Source: CBDCFV01 sp965216425
GTDB lineage: Bacteria > Chloroflexota > Dehalococcoidia > Lucifugimonadales > UBA3495
NCBI GenBank assembly: GCA_965216425.1
Contig: CBDCFV010000007.1
Location: 744,001 to 808,000, forward strand
Length of the DNA: 64,000 nt
Direction: 5' to 3'
The first letter of the stretch is position 1. Each line of letters opens with the position of its first letter. Below the pieces are notes generated by a model. That model was given only the letters and a program-made list of their open reading frames with translations, was not told the origin of the DNA and searched no databases. This document shows positions 16,519-25,024 of this stretch, piece by piece. Both the position numbers and the translations under genes were made by a program.

Positions 16519-16911
16519 ATGGTTGATAGACAGATTATGGCCAAGCGAATCTACATAAAGTCAGGCTCATTGCAGTTGGAAGCGACCTTGAACGACACCG
16601 ACTTGGCCGCGTCGCTTTGGAGCGCTCTGCCCATTTCAGCCCCGGCTAATACTTGGGGAGACGAGATTTACTTCGGCATCCCCGTGGACGCGGAGTTGGA
16701 AAACGCCCAGGAGGTTGTTGACTTGGGGGATTTGGCCTACTGGCCCCCAGGCCGCGCCTTCTGCGTATTTTTCGGACCCAATCCGGCCAGCAGGGGAGAC
16801 GAAATCCGTCCCGCCTCCGCCGTTACGGTCATCGGCAAAGTGGACTGGGACGCCGCCATCCTCAAGCGGGTGCAGCGGGGAGATTCGGTCACTTTGGGGG
16901 CATCCGGTTAA
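16519..16911 (+). CDS. Cyclophilin-like fold protein
   Basis: The 130-residue protein (124 if ATG 16537 is the start) has the pattern of the small bacterial cyclophilin-like family represented by TM1367: SLQLEATLNDTDLAASLWSALPI, WGDEIYFGIPV, LGDLAYWPPGRAFCVFFGP. Those proteins keep a beta-barrel but lack the prolyl-isomerase residues, so no enzymatic role is claimed. It follows the FAD oxidase closely and may be co-transcribed. 16912-17067 shows nothing but a G-rich Shine-Dalgarno. Confidence 0.75.
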   Translation: MVDRQIMAKRIYIKSGSLQLEATLNDTDLAASLWSALPISAPANTWGDEIYFGIPVDAELENAQEVVDLGDLAYWPPGRAFCVFFGPNPASRGDEIRPASAVTVIGKVDWDAAILKRVQRGDSVTLGASG

Positions 16912-17067
16912 CAGTTCCGGCCATCGTTCCACCAATGTCATCCCGTTGATTATGCTTGGCGTCCACTTGGACTGCGGTACATGCCCGGCTTCGTTGACGT
17001 TTTGGATGCAATAATAACCCTCGACGTGTTAAACTTCCGCTAAGCCCGGGAGCAAAGGGGGACTGGT

Positions 17068-19269
17068 TTGTTGCGCATTTACAATACGCTAACGAAGAAG
17101 ACCGAGGAGATTCAGCCCATCAAAGCCGGGGCAGTGAGTATGTATACTTGCGGGCCCACAGTATACAGAGACGCCCACATCGGCAATCTGAGGACCTACT
17201 TGATGGCGGACTGGATCCGCCGCGTGATCGAAGCTACAGGACATACGGTCTACCACGTCAAAAACATCACCGACGTGGGACACATGCGGCAAGAGCTGGT
17301 GGAGTCCGGGGGTGACAAGGTAATCCTGGCCGCCATGGAAGAGGGCCGGACTGTACAGGACATAACCCAGTATTACGCCGGGATTTTCCACCGCGACGAA
17401 CAGCGTATGAACATCCTCCCCGCTCATGAGTTCCCTTGGGCCACCGACCATATCACCGAGATGGTGGACATTGTCGAACGCTTGGTGGCCAACGGTTACG
17501 CCTACGAGCGCGGCGGCAACGTCTATTTCGACGTGCCGCGGTTCCAGGACTACGGCAAGCTCTCTCGCAACACTGGCGTCGACCTGCTGGAGGGTGTCCG
17601 TGCAGAAGCGGACCCGCTGAAGCAGGACCCAAGGGACTTCACTCTTTGGAAAGCCGCCGAGCCGGGAAGAGACTTGAAATGGCCCAGCCCCTGGGGCGAC
17701 GGCTTCCCCGGCTGGCACATCGAATGTTCCGCCATGGCCAGCAAGTACTTGGGAGAGGAGTTCGACATCCACACGGGCGGCGTGGACAATATCTTCCCCC
17801 ACCACGAAGACGAGATCGCCCAGAGCGAGGCCGCCTTCGGTAAACCCCATGTCCGGTACTGGGTACACGCCCAGCACCTCCTGGCCGACGGGGCCAAGAT
17901 GGCCAAGTCATCCGGCAATGTGTTTCTTATCGACGAATTAATCTCCAGGGGCTTCGATCCCCTCGCTTTCCGTTACCTGTGCTTGACCGTCCGCTATCGT
18001 CACCGGATGAACTTCACCTTCAACTCTCTGAAAGCAGCCGAAAAGGCCCTTACCAACCTGCGCGACCGCATCTGGCTCTGGAAGAACCTGCCGCCCATGT
18101 CCGAATTGCCCGCGGAGACGGAGGAGTGGCGCCGGCGGTTCTGGGATACCGTGGAAAACGATCTGGACATGCCGGGCGCCTTGGCCCTTACTTGGGAGTT
18201 GGTGCGGTCGGCACTGCCCGGGCAAGCCAAGATGGCGTTGCTCTTGGAGTTCGACCAAATCTACGGGCTGGACTTGGACCAAGTGCCCCAGGAGTATCAG
18301 TTGCCCGAACCCGTCGCCGCCACTGTCGGCGAGCGCGGCAGCCTTCGCCAGCAGGCGGACTACACCGCGGCCGACGCCCTGCGGTCCGACATCATGGCCC
18401 AAGGATATCTGCTGGAAGACACGGTTGAAGCGCCCAGGGTGAGGCCCAAGACCGCGATGGAGCAGCAACTGCAACGCTGGTCGGCTGTATCATCGTCGCG
18501 GGAAGTAGGGTCCCTGCTCGGTCGGCCCTCCAAGTACGACTTCACCTTTATCCTGAACGCCTACGGGTACCGGGAAGACGTGGAAAGGTGCGTCGGCAGC
18601 ATGCTCAAGCATACCGGCGGCTATACCAGCGAAATAATAGTCGTCGACAACGGCTCCACCGATGGCACAGCGGAATGGCTTGAAGAGTTTCAAGCAGGCC
18701 ACGATAGCGTTCGGGTCATCCATTGCGACCACAACATCGGCGACGCCGCCGGCAAGAACATAGGCATCAAGCAAAGCCTGGGCAACAACATCATTGTTTT
18801 GGACGGCTCCACCGAGATTGTGGGCGACATCCTTGGGCCGATACGCGAACGTTTGGCGGAGGAGTCAGTCGGTATTTTTGGACCATACGGGCTGTCCACC
18901 GACGATTTACAGCACTTCCACGAAGAGGTGGAGCAGGGAGAAGCCGATGCCATGCAGGCTTACTGCATGGCCTTCCGCCGCGAGGCGGTCAATGGCGTTG
19001 GACTTATGCGGGAATGCTTCCGGTTTTACCGGAACCTGGACATCGATTATTGCTTCCAGTTCAAGGACAAGGGTTACCGCATCGTCGCCGACAGCTCGCT
19101 CCCCTTCGCCAGGCACGAACACCGGCAATGGACGGAGCTGGACGACAACCAGCGGGACGAGTTGAGCCGGAAGAACTTCGGCCGTTTCCTCCGGCGATGG
19201 GGCCAACGACCGGACCTGTTGATTACGGCCGACGCGCAGGGCTTCCGGGACGCCTTCCATCGCCACTGA
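17068..19269 (+). CDS. cysS: Cysteinyl-tRNA synthetase fused to a family-2 glycosyltransferase domain
   Basis: One uninterrupted 733-codon frame. Residues 1-465 are a complete class-I CysRS: Zn ligands C28, C220, H245 and E249, the HIGH-type H37IGN, WHIECS and K277MAKS. Length and end match free-standing CysRS. After a linker (465-488), residues about 490-730 are a GT-A glycosyltransferase of family 2: FTFILNAYGYREDVERCVGSML (cited in part), IIVVDNGSTDGTAEWL (527-536), a degenerate DxD position at D579-G-S, and a C-terminal FRFYRNLDIDYCFQFKDKGYRIV block. I know of no such fusion. TTG 17068 has AAAGGGGG upstream. The CysRS part should charge tRNA-Cys; the acceptor of the second domain is unknown. 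Confidence 0.9.
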   Translation: MLRIYNTLTKKTEEIQPIKAGAVSMYTCGPTVYRDAHIGNLRTYLMADWIRRVIEATGHTVYHVKNITDVGHMRQELVESGGDKVILAAMEEGRTVQDITQYYAGIFHRDEQRMNILPAHEFPWATDHITEMVDIVERLVANGYAYERGGNVYFDVPRFQDYGKLSRNTGVDLLEGVRAEADPLKQDPRDFTLWKAAEPGRDLKWPSPWGDGFPGWHIECSAMASKYLGEEFDIHTGGVDNIFPHHEDEIAQSEAAFGKPHVRYWVHAQHLLADGAKMAKSSGNVFLIDELISRGFDPLAFRYLCLTVRYRHRMNFTFNSLKAAEKALTNLRDRIWLWKNLPPMSELPAETEEWRRRFWDTVENDLDMPGALALTWELVRSALPGQAKMALLLEFDQIYGLDLDQVPQEYQLPEPVAATVGERGSLRQQADYTAADALRSDIMAQGYLLEDTVEAPRVRPKTAMEQQLQRWSAVSSSREVGSLLGRPSKYDFTFILNAYGYREDVERCVGSMLKHTGGYTSEIIVVDNGSTDGTAEWLEEFQAGHDSVRVIHCDHNIGDAAGKNIGIKQSLGNNIIVLDGSTEIVGDILGPIRERLAEESVGIFGPYGLSTDDLQHFHEEVEQGEADAMQAYCMAFRREAVNGVGLMRECFRFYRNLDIDYCFQFKDKGYRIVADSSLPFARHEHRQWTELDDNQRDELSRKNFGRFLRRWGQRPDLLITADAQGFRDAFHRH

Positions 19270-19339
19270 CCACCCCGCGTTGCTGCCTGACGGTCAACCC
19301 GGCCGTTAGCGGGTGTATTTGCGATAATCATTCGTACTT

Positions 19340-19372
19340 GTAGAAGGTTTCTCTCTACGGGAGACCTTCTAC
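19340..19372 (+). other. Hairpin after the cysS fusion gene
   Basis: GTAGAAGGTTTCTC and GAGACCTTCTAC pair almost fully around a short loop, about 70 bases after the stop. No T-run follows, so it is either a weak terminator or a processing/repeat structure. Confidence 0.45.
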
Positions 19373-19503
19373 ACAGTCACCATAGTGGTGTGCACTACTG
19401 TCATACAAGTCCACCCGCGATGCTTGCCCACGCCGGCGGGAATCCAAAACTCTCAGGAAGCCGGACCCGATTGGCTGCGGACGAGCTTGGACTCTCACCG
19501 CGC

Positions 19504-19701
19504 ACCATTAAAATACCATAGTGATTCTCTATACTTGTATTGCATTTTACGAATATTACGGGAATTAATTCTTGTCTATATAACATAATTCGTAACTATT
19601 ATCGCTATTGGTGACGCGAATACCTGAATAAGGACATAGCAACCCCTGCGCACATCCGTAATTGTCACCACTTATTCACAGATTTTTCACAGTGTTGATA
19701 A
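19504..19701. other. AT-rich stretch with three DnaA-box-like nonamers
   Basis: TTATTCACA (19672-19680) is a perfect DnaA box by the TTATNCACA consensus. TTTTTCACA (19683-19691) and inverted TGTTGATAA (19693-19701) are one or two bases off. An AT-rich stretch (about 19504-19590) lies just upstream. No dnaA, dnaN or gyrase gene is near, so this may be regulatory or a chance cluster rather than an origin. Confidence 0.35.
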
Positions 19702-19714
19702 CTATCAGGCTCTA

Positions 19715-19743
19715 TTGACGCTCATAATCGAGGGTGCTAGAGT
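19715..19743 (+). promoter_or_regulatory. Promoter of meaB
   Basis: TTGACG (19715-19720), a 17-base spacer and TAGAGT (19738-19743). The GTG start codon follows 6 bases later, so the transcript would be leaderless. Confidence 0.4.
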
Positions 19744-19749
19744 CGAATC

Positions 19750-20784
19750 GTGCCCAGGATTCAACCCGTTTGGTCTGCGTTGCAAGCCTCTGACTCACTG
19801 CCAATAACTGAAATTTCCCAGCGGTTGCTGGCGGGTGACAAGCGAATCCTTTCGCGGACGCTTTCACAGTTGGAAGCAGGCGACCCTTCCGCTTCAACGG
19901 TGCTTCAAGCCATCGACCCCTACACAGGCGGCGCTTATACCGTGGGCATAACCGGCCCGCCTGGAGTTGGCAAGAGCACTATCGTGGACCGCCTTACCCA
20001 GTTGTTGCGGCAACGCGGCTTGTCCGTGGGCATCATAGGAGTGGACCCTACCAGCCCATTTACCGGGGGAGCAATCCTCGGGGACCGGATACGGATGCAA
20101 CGCCACTACCTGGACGGTGGCGTTTTTATCCGCAGCGTGGCCACCAGGGGTCAGTCCGGGGGGTTGCCTCGTATAGTCAAGGGCATGGTGCGGTTGATGG
20201 ATGCAGCCGGCACCGACATAGTGTTGGTCGAGACCGTAGGGGTGGGGCAGTCGGAACTGGGGATCATGGGCGTGGCGGACACGGTGCTGGTGGTGATCAT
20301 GCCCGACTCCGGCGATGGTATTCAGGCGTTGAAAGCCGGGATCATGGAAATCGCCGACATCTACCTGGTGAACAAAGCGGACCAGAACGGCTCCAATCAA
20401 ATGGTCGCAGCCATAAGGGCCATGCTCCAGTTGACGCCGGACCGGCCGTCTTGGGATACCCCGGTGCTGTTATCTCAAGCCCTGTCCAACGAAGGTATCG
20501 AGGAGCTTTGGGCTGCGGTCGAAGAACATAGACAATTTCTAGACGCATCGTCGGAACTTACCGAACGCAGAAGTCGCAGGCGCCAGCAGGAGTTTTTGGA
20601 AACGGTGGAGGAGGAATTGGGGCGTAGGTTAAAAGCATTGGTAGAGGCTGATCCTGCATTGATTGCGACTCTTCATAAGATAGCGGCCAAGGAGTCAGAC
20701 CCTTACACGTCCGCCATTGACTTTCTGGGCTCTTTCGCAAGCCCGGACGGCTTACTCGGCCCTCTTGCGCGCGGTGCTGGCTAA
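19750..20784 (+). CDS. meaB: Methylmalonyl-CoA mutase-associated GTPase
   Basis: The 344-residue MeaB/ArgK-type G3E GTPase shows Walker A GPPGVGKST at 69-77, GVDPTSPFTGGAILGDRIRM (cited in part), the VLVETVGVGQSE switch region and NKAD. MeaB loads and protects adenosylcobalamin on methylmalonyl-CoA mutase, linking propionyl-CoA to succinyl-CoA. No mutase gene is in the window. The C-terminal helices used for dimerisation are present. The start is GTG 19750, without a Shine-Dalgarno. Confidence 0.93.
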   Translation: MPRIQPVWSALQASDSLPITEISQRLLAGDKRILSRTLSQLEAGDPSASTVLQAIDPYTGGAYTVGITGPPGVGKSTIVDRLTQLLRQRGLSVGIIGVDPTSPFTGGAILGDRIRMQRHYLDGGVFIRSVATRGQSGGLPRIVKGMVRLMDAAGTDIVLVETVGVGQSELGIMGVADTVLVVIMPDSGDGIQALKAGIMEIADIYLVNKADQNGSNQMVAAIRAMLQLTPDRPSWDTPVLLSQALSNEGIEELWAAVEEHRQFLDASSELTERRSRRRQQEFLETVEEELGRRLKALVEADPALIATLHKIAAKESDPYTSAIDFLGSFASPDGLLGPLARGAG

Positions 20785-20893
20785 CGCGCACCGGCCTCCC
20801 TGGTTTCCCGGTTTCGCTGTATGCCCGGTGAGATTTTCCCCCGCCTCCCGTAAGGGAACGCGCCATCTCACTCGTTTCCTATGGAGAGTAGAA

Positions 20894-21526
20894 ATGATAT
20901 TTGGTGTTGACCTCAGAGCATCCCCCAAACGCAAGAGCTCCGTAGTAGCCTTGGACGACGGGGCCCAATTTTCGTTCTTGAACAGCTTCCGTAACGACGA
21001 CGAATTGCTGCAAATGAGCGATGAATATCAGCCCAGCTTGATAGCCATTGGAGCCCCGTTAAGCCTGCCTTCCAGCTTGTGCTGCTTGGAGGCATCCTGC
21101 CCTTGCTCCGCCACGCCGCCACAAAAGAAGGGCAGAATAGCGGAATTGGAACTCGCCCGGATGGGCATAAGTTGCTTCTTCACCAATAAGCGTTCGATCA
21201 TAAGCACGTTGATCTACCGGGGAATCAATATAAGCCAACGGTTGCGGACTCAAGGTCGCCAGGTCATAGAAGTTTACCCGCACGGCACCAAGGTAATACT
21301 CTTCGGAGACAAAATCCCCTCCAAGAATAGCCCGGAGAGCCTTGATTTTATGAAAGAACGGCTTACGCCGTTAGTACAAGGCCTCGACGTTTGCTTGGAT
21401 GGTCTGGACCGCAACTCCTGCGATGCCGTGGTCAACGCCTATACTGCGTTACTACATTCTCAGGAGGATACGGACATGTTGGGCACGGACGACGATGGCT
21501 GGTTGGTGTTGCCCCGCCTCCACTGA
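20894..21526 (+). CDS. DUF429 family protein
   Basis: The 210-residue protein has the DUF429 layout: N-terminal FGVDLRASPKRKSSVVALDDG, then LIAIGAPLSLPSS, a basic middle segment RGINISQRLRTQGRQVIEVYPHGT and C-terminal LDRNSCDAVVNAYTALLHS. The first and last blocks resemble RNase H-like nucleases (Asp-rich), which is the proposed fold of DUF429; the function is unproved. A cysteine cluster (CCLEASCPCS) near residue 60 is unusual. ATG 20894 is chosen because GGAGAG lies upstream and MIFGVDL fits the family start. Confidence 0.7.
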   Translation: MIFGVDLRASPKRKSSVVALDDGAQFSFLNSFRNDDELLQMSDEYQPSLIAIGAPLSLPSSLCCLEASCPCSATPPQKKGRIAELELARMGISCFFTNKRSIISTLIYRGINISQRLRTQGRQVIEVYPHGTKVILFGDKIPSKNSPESLDFMKERLTPLVQGLDVCLDGLDRNSCDAVVNAYTALLHSQEDTDMLGTDDDGWLVLPRLH

Positions 21527-21549
21527 ACAATCCGGACGCGACGTGACTG

Positions 21550-21582
21550 AAAAAAAGACCCTCTCCCATCGGGGAGAGGGTC
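21550..21582 (-). terminator. Rho-independent terminator of the nfeD-SPFH operon
   Basis: GACCCTCTCC-CATC-GGGGAGAGGGTC (21557-21582) is a near-perfect stem. On the minus strand it is followed by seven T (21550-21556). It lies 33 bases after the SPFH stop and could also stop readthrough from the DUF429 gene. Confidence 0.85.
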
Positions 21583-21614
21583 GGTGTGGGTAGGGCAGTT
21601 TTCCCGGCTGTAGG

Positions 21615-22484
21615 TTAGCCGTTTCCTGAATTGTCGTTCTGCTGGTTGGAGTTGCCCATCCCCGTAAACCCCGACAGCATGGACGTAAATTCCATCGGGA
21701 AAATCCACTTGGTGGAGGGACTGGCTCCCAAGGACTTGAGGGTCTCAAAGTATTGCAGGCTCATGGTCTTGTTGTCCACATTGTTGGCCACTTGGAAAAT
21801 TTGGTCTAACGCCGTACTGAAACCCTGGGCCCGCAGGATTTGGGCTTGCTGGTCACCTTCCGCTTCCAATATCTCCGCCTCGCGCTCTCCCTCGGCTTTG
21901 AGTATCTGCGCCTGTTTCTCCCCCTCCGCCCGGTTGATCTGCGCTTGGCGTTGCCCTTCCGACTCGGTAATGTCCGCGGTTTTGATGGCCTCGGCCGACT
22001 TCTCTCTCTCCATGGCTTGCTTCACACCCGGGGGCGGGTCGATTTCGTTGACCGCAACCCCTTGGACTTTCACCCCCCAGCGTCCGGTGTTTTCGTCCAA
22101 GGCAACCTGTAGCTGGCTTTGTATTCGTTCCCTCTCCGCCAAGGCATCAGCTAGGGTGATGTTGCCGATGATGGACCTCAACTCCGCCACGGCCAGGTTG
22201 CGCACGGCTACATGATGGTCCGCAACCTGCATCACGGCTCTTTCGGGTTGGTCCTCCAGCACCCGGTAGTAGAGCACGAAGTCCATGTCGACCACCACGT
22301 TGTCCCGGGTGATGTATTTCTGCGTAGGGACCCGTTCCACCTGCTCCCTGATGTCTACAATTTGGCCGGTGTAGATTAGGGGGATGAGGAAGCGGAACCC
22401 CGGCTGTGCTACAGCTTGAAGGCGCCCCCATTTCAAGACCACCATGCGTTCGTATTGCTTCACGACAACAATGCCTGACGCCAT
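21615..22484 (-). CDS. SPFH/Band 7 domain protein (slipin-like), no N-terminal membrane segment
   Basis: The 289-residue protein has an SPFH core (VVVKQYERMVVLKWGRLQ, PGFRFLIPLIYTGQIVDIRE, VDMDFVLYYRVLEDQPERAVMQV, cited in parts) and a long Ala/Glu/Gln coiled coil near 165-215 with EGEKQAQILKAEGEREAEIL-type repeats. Slipins normally begin with a membrane hairpin; here the protein starts directly at the core. It is the second gene after the NfeD protease, 25 bases downstream, the classic NfeD/slipin pair in which the protease cleaves the slipin. The Asn/Gln-rich tail is probably flexible. Confidence 0.9.
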   Translation of the reverse strand: MASGIVVVKQYERMVVLKWGRLQAVAQPGFRFLIPLIYTGQIVDIREQVERVPTQKYITRDNVVVDMDFVLYYRVLEDQPERAVMQVADHHVAVRNLAVAELRSIIGNITLADALAERERIQSQLQVALDENTGRWGVKVQGVAVNEIDPPPGVKQAMEREKSAEAIKTADITESEGQRQAQINRAEGEKQAQILKAEGEREAEILEAEGDQQAQILRAQGFSTALDQIFQVANNVDNKTMSLQYFETLKSLGASPSTKWIFPMEFTSMLSGFTGMGNSNQQNDNSGNG

Positions 22485-22509
22485 AAATGCCTCCTGGACT
22501 GATAGAACG

Positions 22510-23856
22510 TTATATTTCCGTATCCTGTACGCGGATAACGGTAAGAATCAATCCGTTCACGTCCACGACTATAACCGTTTCGCCCGCGTTTACAACGTTA
22601 CCATCTTCGCTGATAGCTGTCCATGTTTCCTCACCTACCCGCACTAAGCCCCGAGGGGCTAATTCACTGACTACGACGGCCGTCTCTCCCATCAATCCGG
22701 AACCCGCTGCATGAGGGGCGGTCTGCCTCGATTGGCGGATGGTCATGACCACGAACAGCAGGGCCAGGGCCAGGGTAGCGGCCATCCCACCGATAAGCCA
22801 CCAGTTAACCGACACCTCAGGCAAAGTGGGAGAGACCTCTCCGAATGTATTGAACAGCAGTATCCCGCTGACCACAAAGCTTACGATAGCGCCTATCCCG
22901 AATATCCCCAATCCGCTCACTTGGATTTCCAGCACCACCAAGCCTATCGCCAATGCCAGGAAAACAACTCCAATCCAATTGACCGGCAGGTTTCCCAAGG
23001 CCAGGAAGGCCAGCAACAAGCAAATGATACCGACGACGCCGGGCCCGATCAGACCGGGGCTGAACAACTCCACCACCAACCCCAGCCCGCCCAGGGTAAG
23101 GAGGATGAAAGACACGTTCGGGTCGGAAATTATCTCGAGGAAAATCTCCAGAGTGTTCTTCTTGAAACGCCGCTGCTCCACACCCTCAACGTCCAACCGT
23201 CGCGTACCGTCAGCCGTCTCCACTTCGCGGCCGTCCAACTGGCCCAGAAGGTCCTCCAGGTCCTCGGCAATGAAGTCCACAACCTTGAAGTCCACTGCTT
23301 CGGTGGCGGTGAAAGACGCGGCTTGGCGTACGGTCTCCTCCAGCTTGTCTTCGTTCCTGCCGCGTTCCTGGGCAATGCTGCGAATCAACGCAGCCGCATC
23401 GTTCTCTACTTTGGAGGCCATCGTGTCCTCCAGGTCTTCCCCTGTGGAGGATACCGGGCTGGCCGCGCCGATGTTGGTGCCGGGCGCCATGACGGCGAAA
23501 TTGGCGGCGGCGGTGATAAAAGTGCCGGCAGACCCCGCCCTGGCCCCACCGGGAGTCACGTATACCGCCACCGGAATGGGCGATTCCAGCAGAAGCTCGA
23601 CAATTTTTCGAGTCGATCCTAGCAGCCCGCCGGGAGTGTCCAATTCTATGACTAGAAGCGCGGCTTGGGCCTGACCCGATTCCTCCAGAGCACGGGCGAT
23701 GAACCGTTGTTTGACGGGATTGATGATTCCCTCTACGTCCATCACCAGAACGTGGGCTGTCTGGGCATGGCCTGCCAACGGCCCCAATAGCCCCACAACA
23801 ACCATTAGAACGAAGACAATAGAGAGAGAATGGCGTTTAGGAATAAATCGCGTCAT
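22510..23856 (-). CDS. NfeD-family membrane serine protease
   Basis: The 448-residue protein begins with a signal peptide or anchor (about 10-31). The ClpP/SppA-like protease domain follows, with Ser109 (GGARAGSAGTFI) and Lys149 (DTMASKVENDAA), the Ser-Lys dyad known from archaeal PH1510. There are four to five membrane segments (about 240-345) and a C-terminal NfeD OB-fold (about 390-445, GETAVVVSELAPRGLVRVGEE cited in part). It is the long, catalytically complete form. The downstream SPFH protein is the expected partner. The operon would act at the membrane in quality control. Confidence 0.93.
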   Translation of the reverse strand: MTRFIPKRHSLSIVFVLMVVVGLLGPLAGHAQTAHVLVMDVEGIINPVKQRFIARALEESGQAQAALLVIELDTPGGLLGSTRKIVELLLESPIPVAVYVTPGGARAGSAGTFITAAANFAVMAPGTNIGAASPVSSTGEDLEDTMASKVENDAAALIRSIAQERGRNEDKLEETVRQAASFTATEAVDFKVVDFIAEDLEDLLGQLDGREVETADGTRRLDVEGVEQRRFKKNTLEIFLEIISDPNVSFILLTLGGLGLVVELFSPGLIGPGVVGIICLLLAFLALGNLPVNWIGVVFLALAIGLVVLEIQVSGLGIFGIGAIVSFVVSGILLFNTFGEVSPTLPEVSVNWWLIGGMAATLALALLFVVMTIRQSRQTAPHAAGSGLMGETAVVVSELAPRGLVRVGEETWTAISEDGNVVNAGETVIVVDVNGLILTVIRVQDTEI

Positions 23857-23959
23857 CTAGTGAATCCGTCAAGACCAAACATTTTTCGGAAACAAGGCTC
23901 ATCATCGTCCACGCTTCTCAATATTGTCAATTTCTAAAACGGCCTCAGCAAGCTCTCAG

Positions 23960-24152
23960 GTCTGTTCAGCACCTTGCATAGTCTTCTCCTATGAACAGAC
24001 CACCTATAAACAGACCACCTGGAACGGATAACAACACCCTGCCCTCAACACCGTCATTCGACAACATTCTGCCCCCAACACCATCATTCCCGCGCAGGCG
24101 GGAATCCATCGTACCGTTACCGCTGAACAGACCACCTGAAACGGAACGCTAC
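23960..24152. repeat. Family A miniature element, right part, with a palindrome copy
   Basis: AACAGACCACCTGAAACGG and GGAACGCTACC at about 24125-24152 are the right end of family A. Two further copies of the motif ACAGACCACCT lie at 23996-24020. A full palindrome (24083-24110) sits inside. The gap 23857-23960 contains no gene. Confidence 0.6.
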
Positions 24153-24169
24153 CGTCTTTCCAGCGGCAC

Positions 24170-24197
24170 TTGACAAGCCTTTCCTGGGGTGTATAAT
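24170..24197 (+). promoter_or_regulatory. Consensus sigma70 promoter of the FadR-type regulator gene
   Basis: TTGACA (24170-24175), a 16-base spacer and TATAAT (24192-24197). Both boxes are perfect. Transcription should start near 24204. Confidence 0.85.
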
Positions 24198-24207
24198 CGG
24201 CGCTAAA

Positions 24208-24222
24208 ATTGGTCTGACCACT
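24208..24222. promoter_or_regulatory. Probable FadR-type operator
   Basis: ATTGGTCTGACCACT contains the dyad GGTCTGACC, matching the GGTnnnACC core of FadR/PdhR/LldR-group operators. It lies just after the predicted transcription start and before the regulator gene, so autorepression is likely. The same GGTCTGACCA recurs at 61509-61518. Confidence 0.65.
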
Positions 24223-24237
24223 TATCGGTTCGATATT

Positions 24238-24930
24238 ATGGCTACCCAAACAGCACAAGCTCGACGTTTGCATGAAGGTATCGTGCAAAGGTTCAGTAAC
24301 CTGATTCGCGAAGGTGCCCTGAAGCCCGGTGAGCGTCTGCCGTCGGAGCGGGTGCTGGCGGAACAGTTCCACGTCAGCCGCAGTTCCGTCCGCGAAGCTA
24401 TCCGGTCCCTTGAACTCCAAGGCTTGGTCGTCAGTAAACGAGGCTCAGGCACCTTCATAAACACCGACAACCTTGAGTCTATGGTCGCCCTCATCGCCTC
24501 CACCCTCAACACCGGCTCCGGGACCCTCAAGCACATTTTCGAGATGCGCCACATCCTGGAGCCTCAGATCGCGGCCTTGGCCGCCCAACGCGCCGGTCAG
24601 CACGAAACCGATGAAATGGAGACCATCCTGGAGACCCAGTCAGAGGAGGTCCACCGGGGAGGGACTGGCGTCGACGCGGATACCGCGTTCCACTTCTCCT
24701 TGGCGGCGGCAACCCATAACTCTGCGTTGATGAAGGTCGTAAGCGCGGTGGAAGACATCTTGCACCGTTCCCGCGATGAGTCCCTTCAAGAGCCGGGCAG
24801 GTCGCAGCGTTCCTTGGACTCCCACCGGGACATCCTCAAGATGATTCAAGCGGGAGATGCTGAGGGCGCGCGGCGGGCGATGGAGCACCACCTGAGCATG
24901 GTGGAGCCGGCCGCAGCAGTCGGCGATTGA
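24238..24930 (+). CDS. GntR-family regulator, FadR subfamily (FCD domain)
   Basis: The 230-residue regulator has an N-terminal winged HTH (LKPGERLPSERVLAEQFHVS followed by RSSVREAIRSLELQGL, about 28-66) and a C-terminal all-helical FCD effector domain (FEMRHILEPQIAALAAQRA, DTAFHFSLAAATHN, SLDSHRDILKMIQAGD). The metal-binding His pattern of FCD domains appears to be kept (HF at about 160 and H residues near 198 and 220). Effectors for this group are small carboxylic acids such as lactate, pyruvate or glycolate, which suits the downstream 2-oxoacid oxidoreductase genes, 94 bases away on the same strand. Confidence 0.92.
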   Translation: MATQTAQARRLHEGIVQRFSNLIREGALKPGERLPSERVLAEQFHVSRSSVREAIRSLELQGLVVSKRGSGTFINTDNLESMVALIASTLNTGSGTLKHIFEMRHILEPQIAALAAQRAGQHETDEMETILETQSEEVHRGGTGVDADTAFHFSLAAATHNSALMKVVSAVEDILHRSRDESLQEPGRSQRSLDSHRDILKMIQAGDAEGARRAMEHHLSMVEPAAAVGD

Positions 24931-25024
24931 CATAGGCCAAAGTTCAGTAAACCGCCGGCTTTCGGATTGAACGCAAGCCCAATTTCGGTTAGTCAACATA
25001 ACCTAACAAAGGGAGGAAATCTAT

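Noticed and set aside
19672..19701. Calling a replication origin
   Set aside because: Only three boxes, no dnaA/dnaN/gyrB neighbours, and no skew calculation was possible; kept only as a cluster of boxes.
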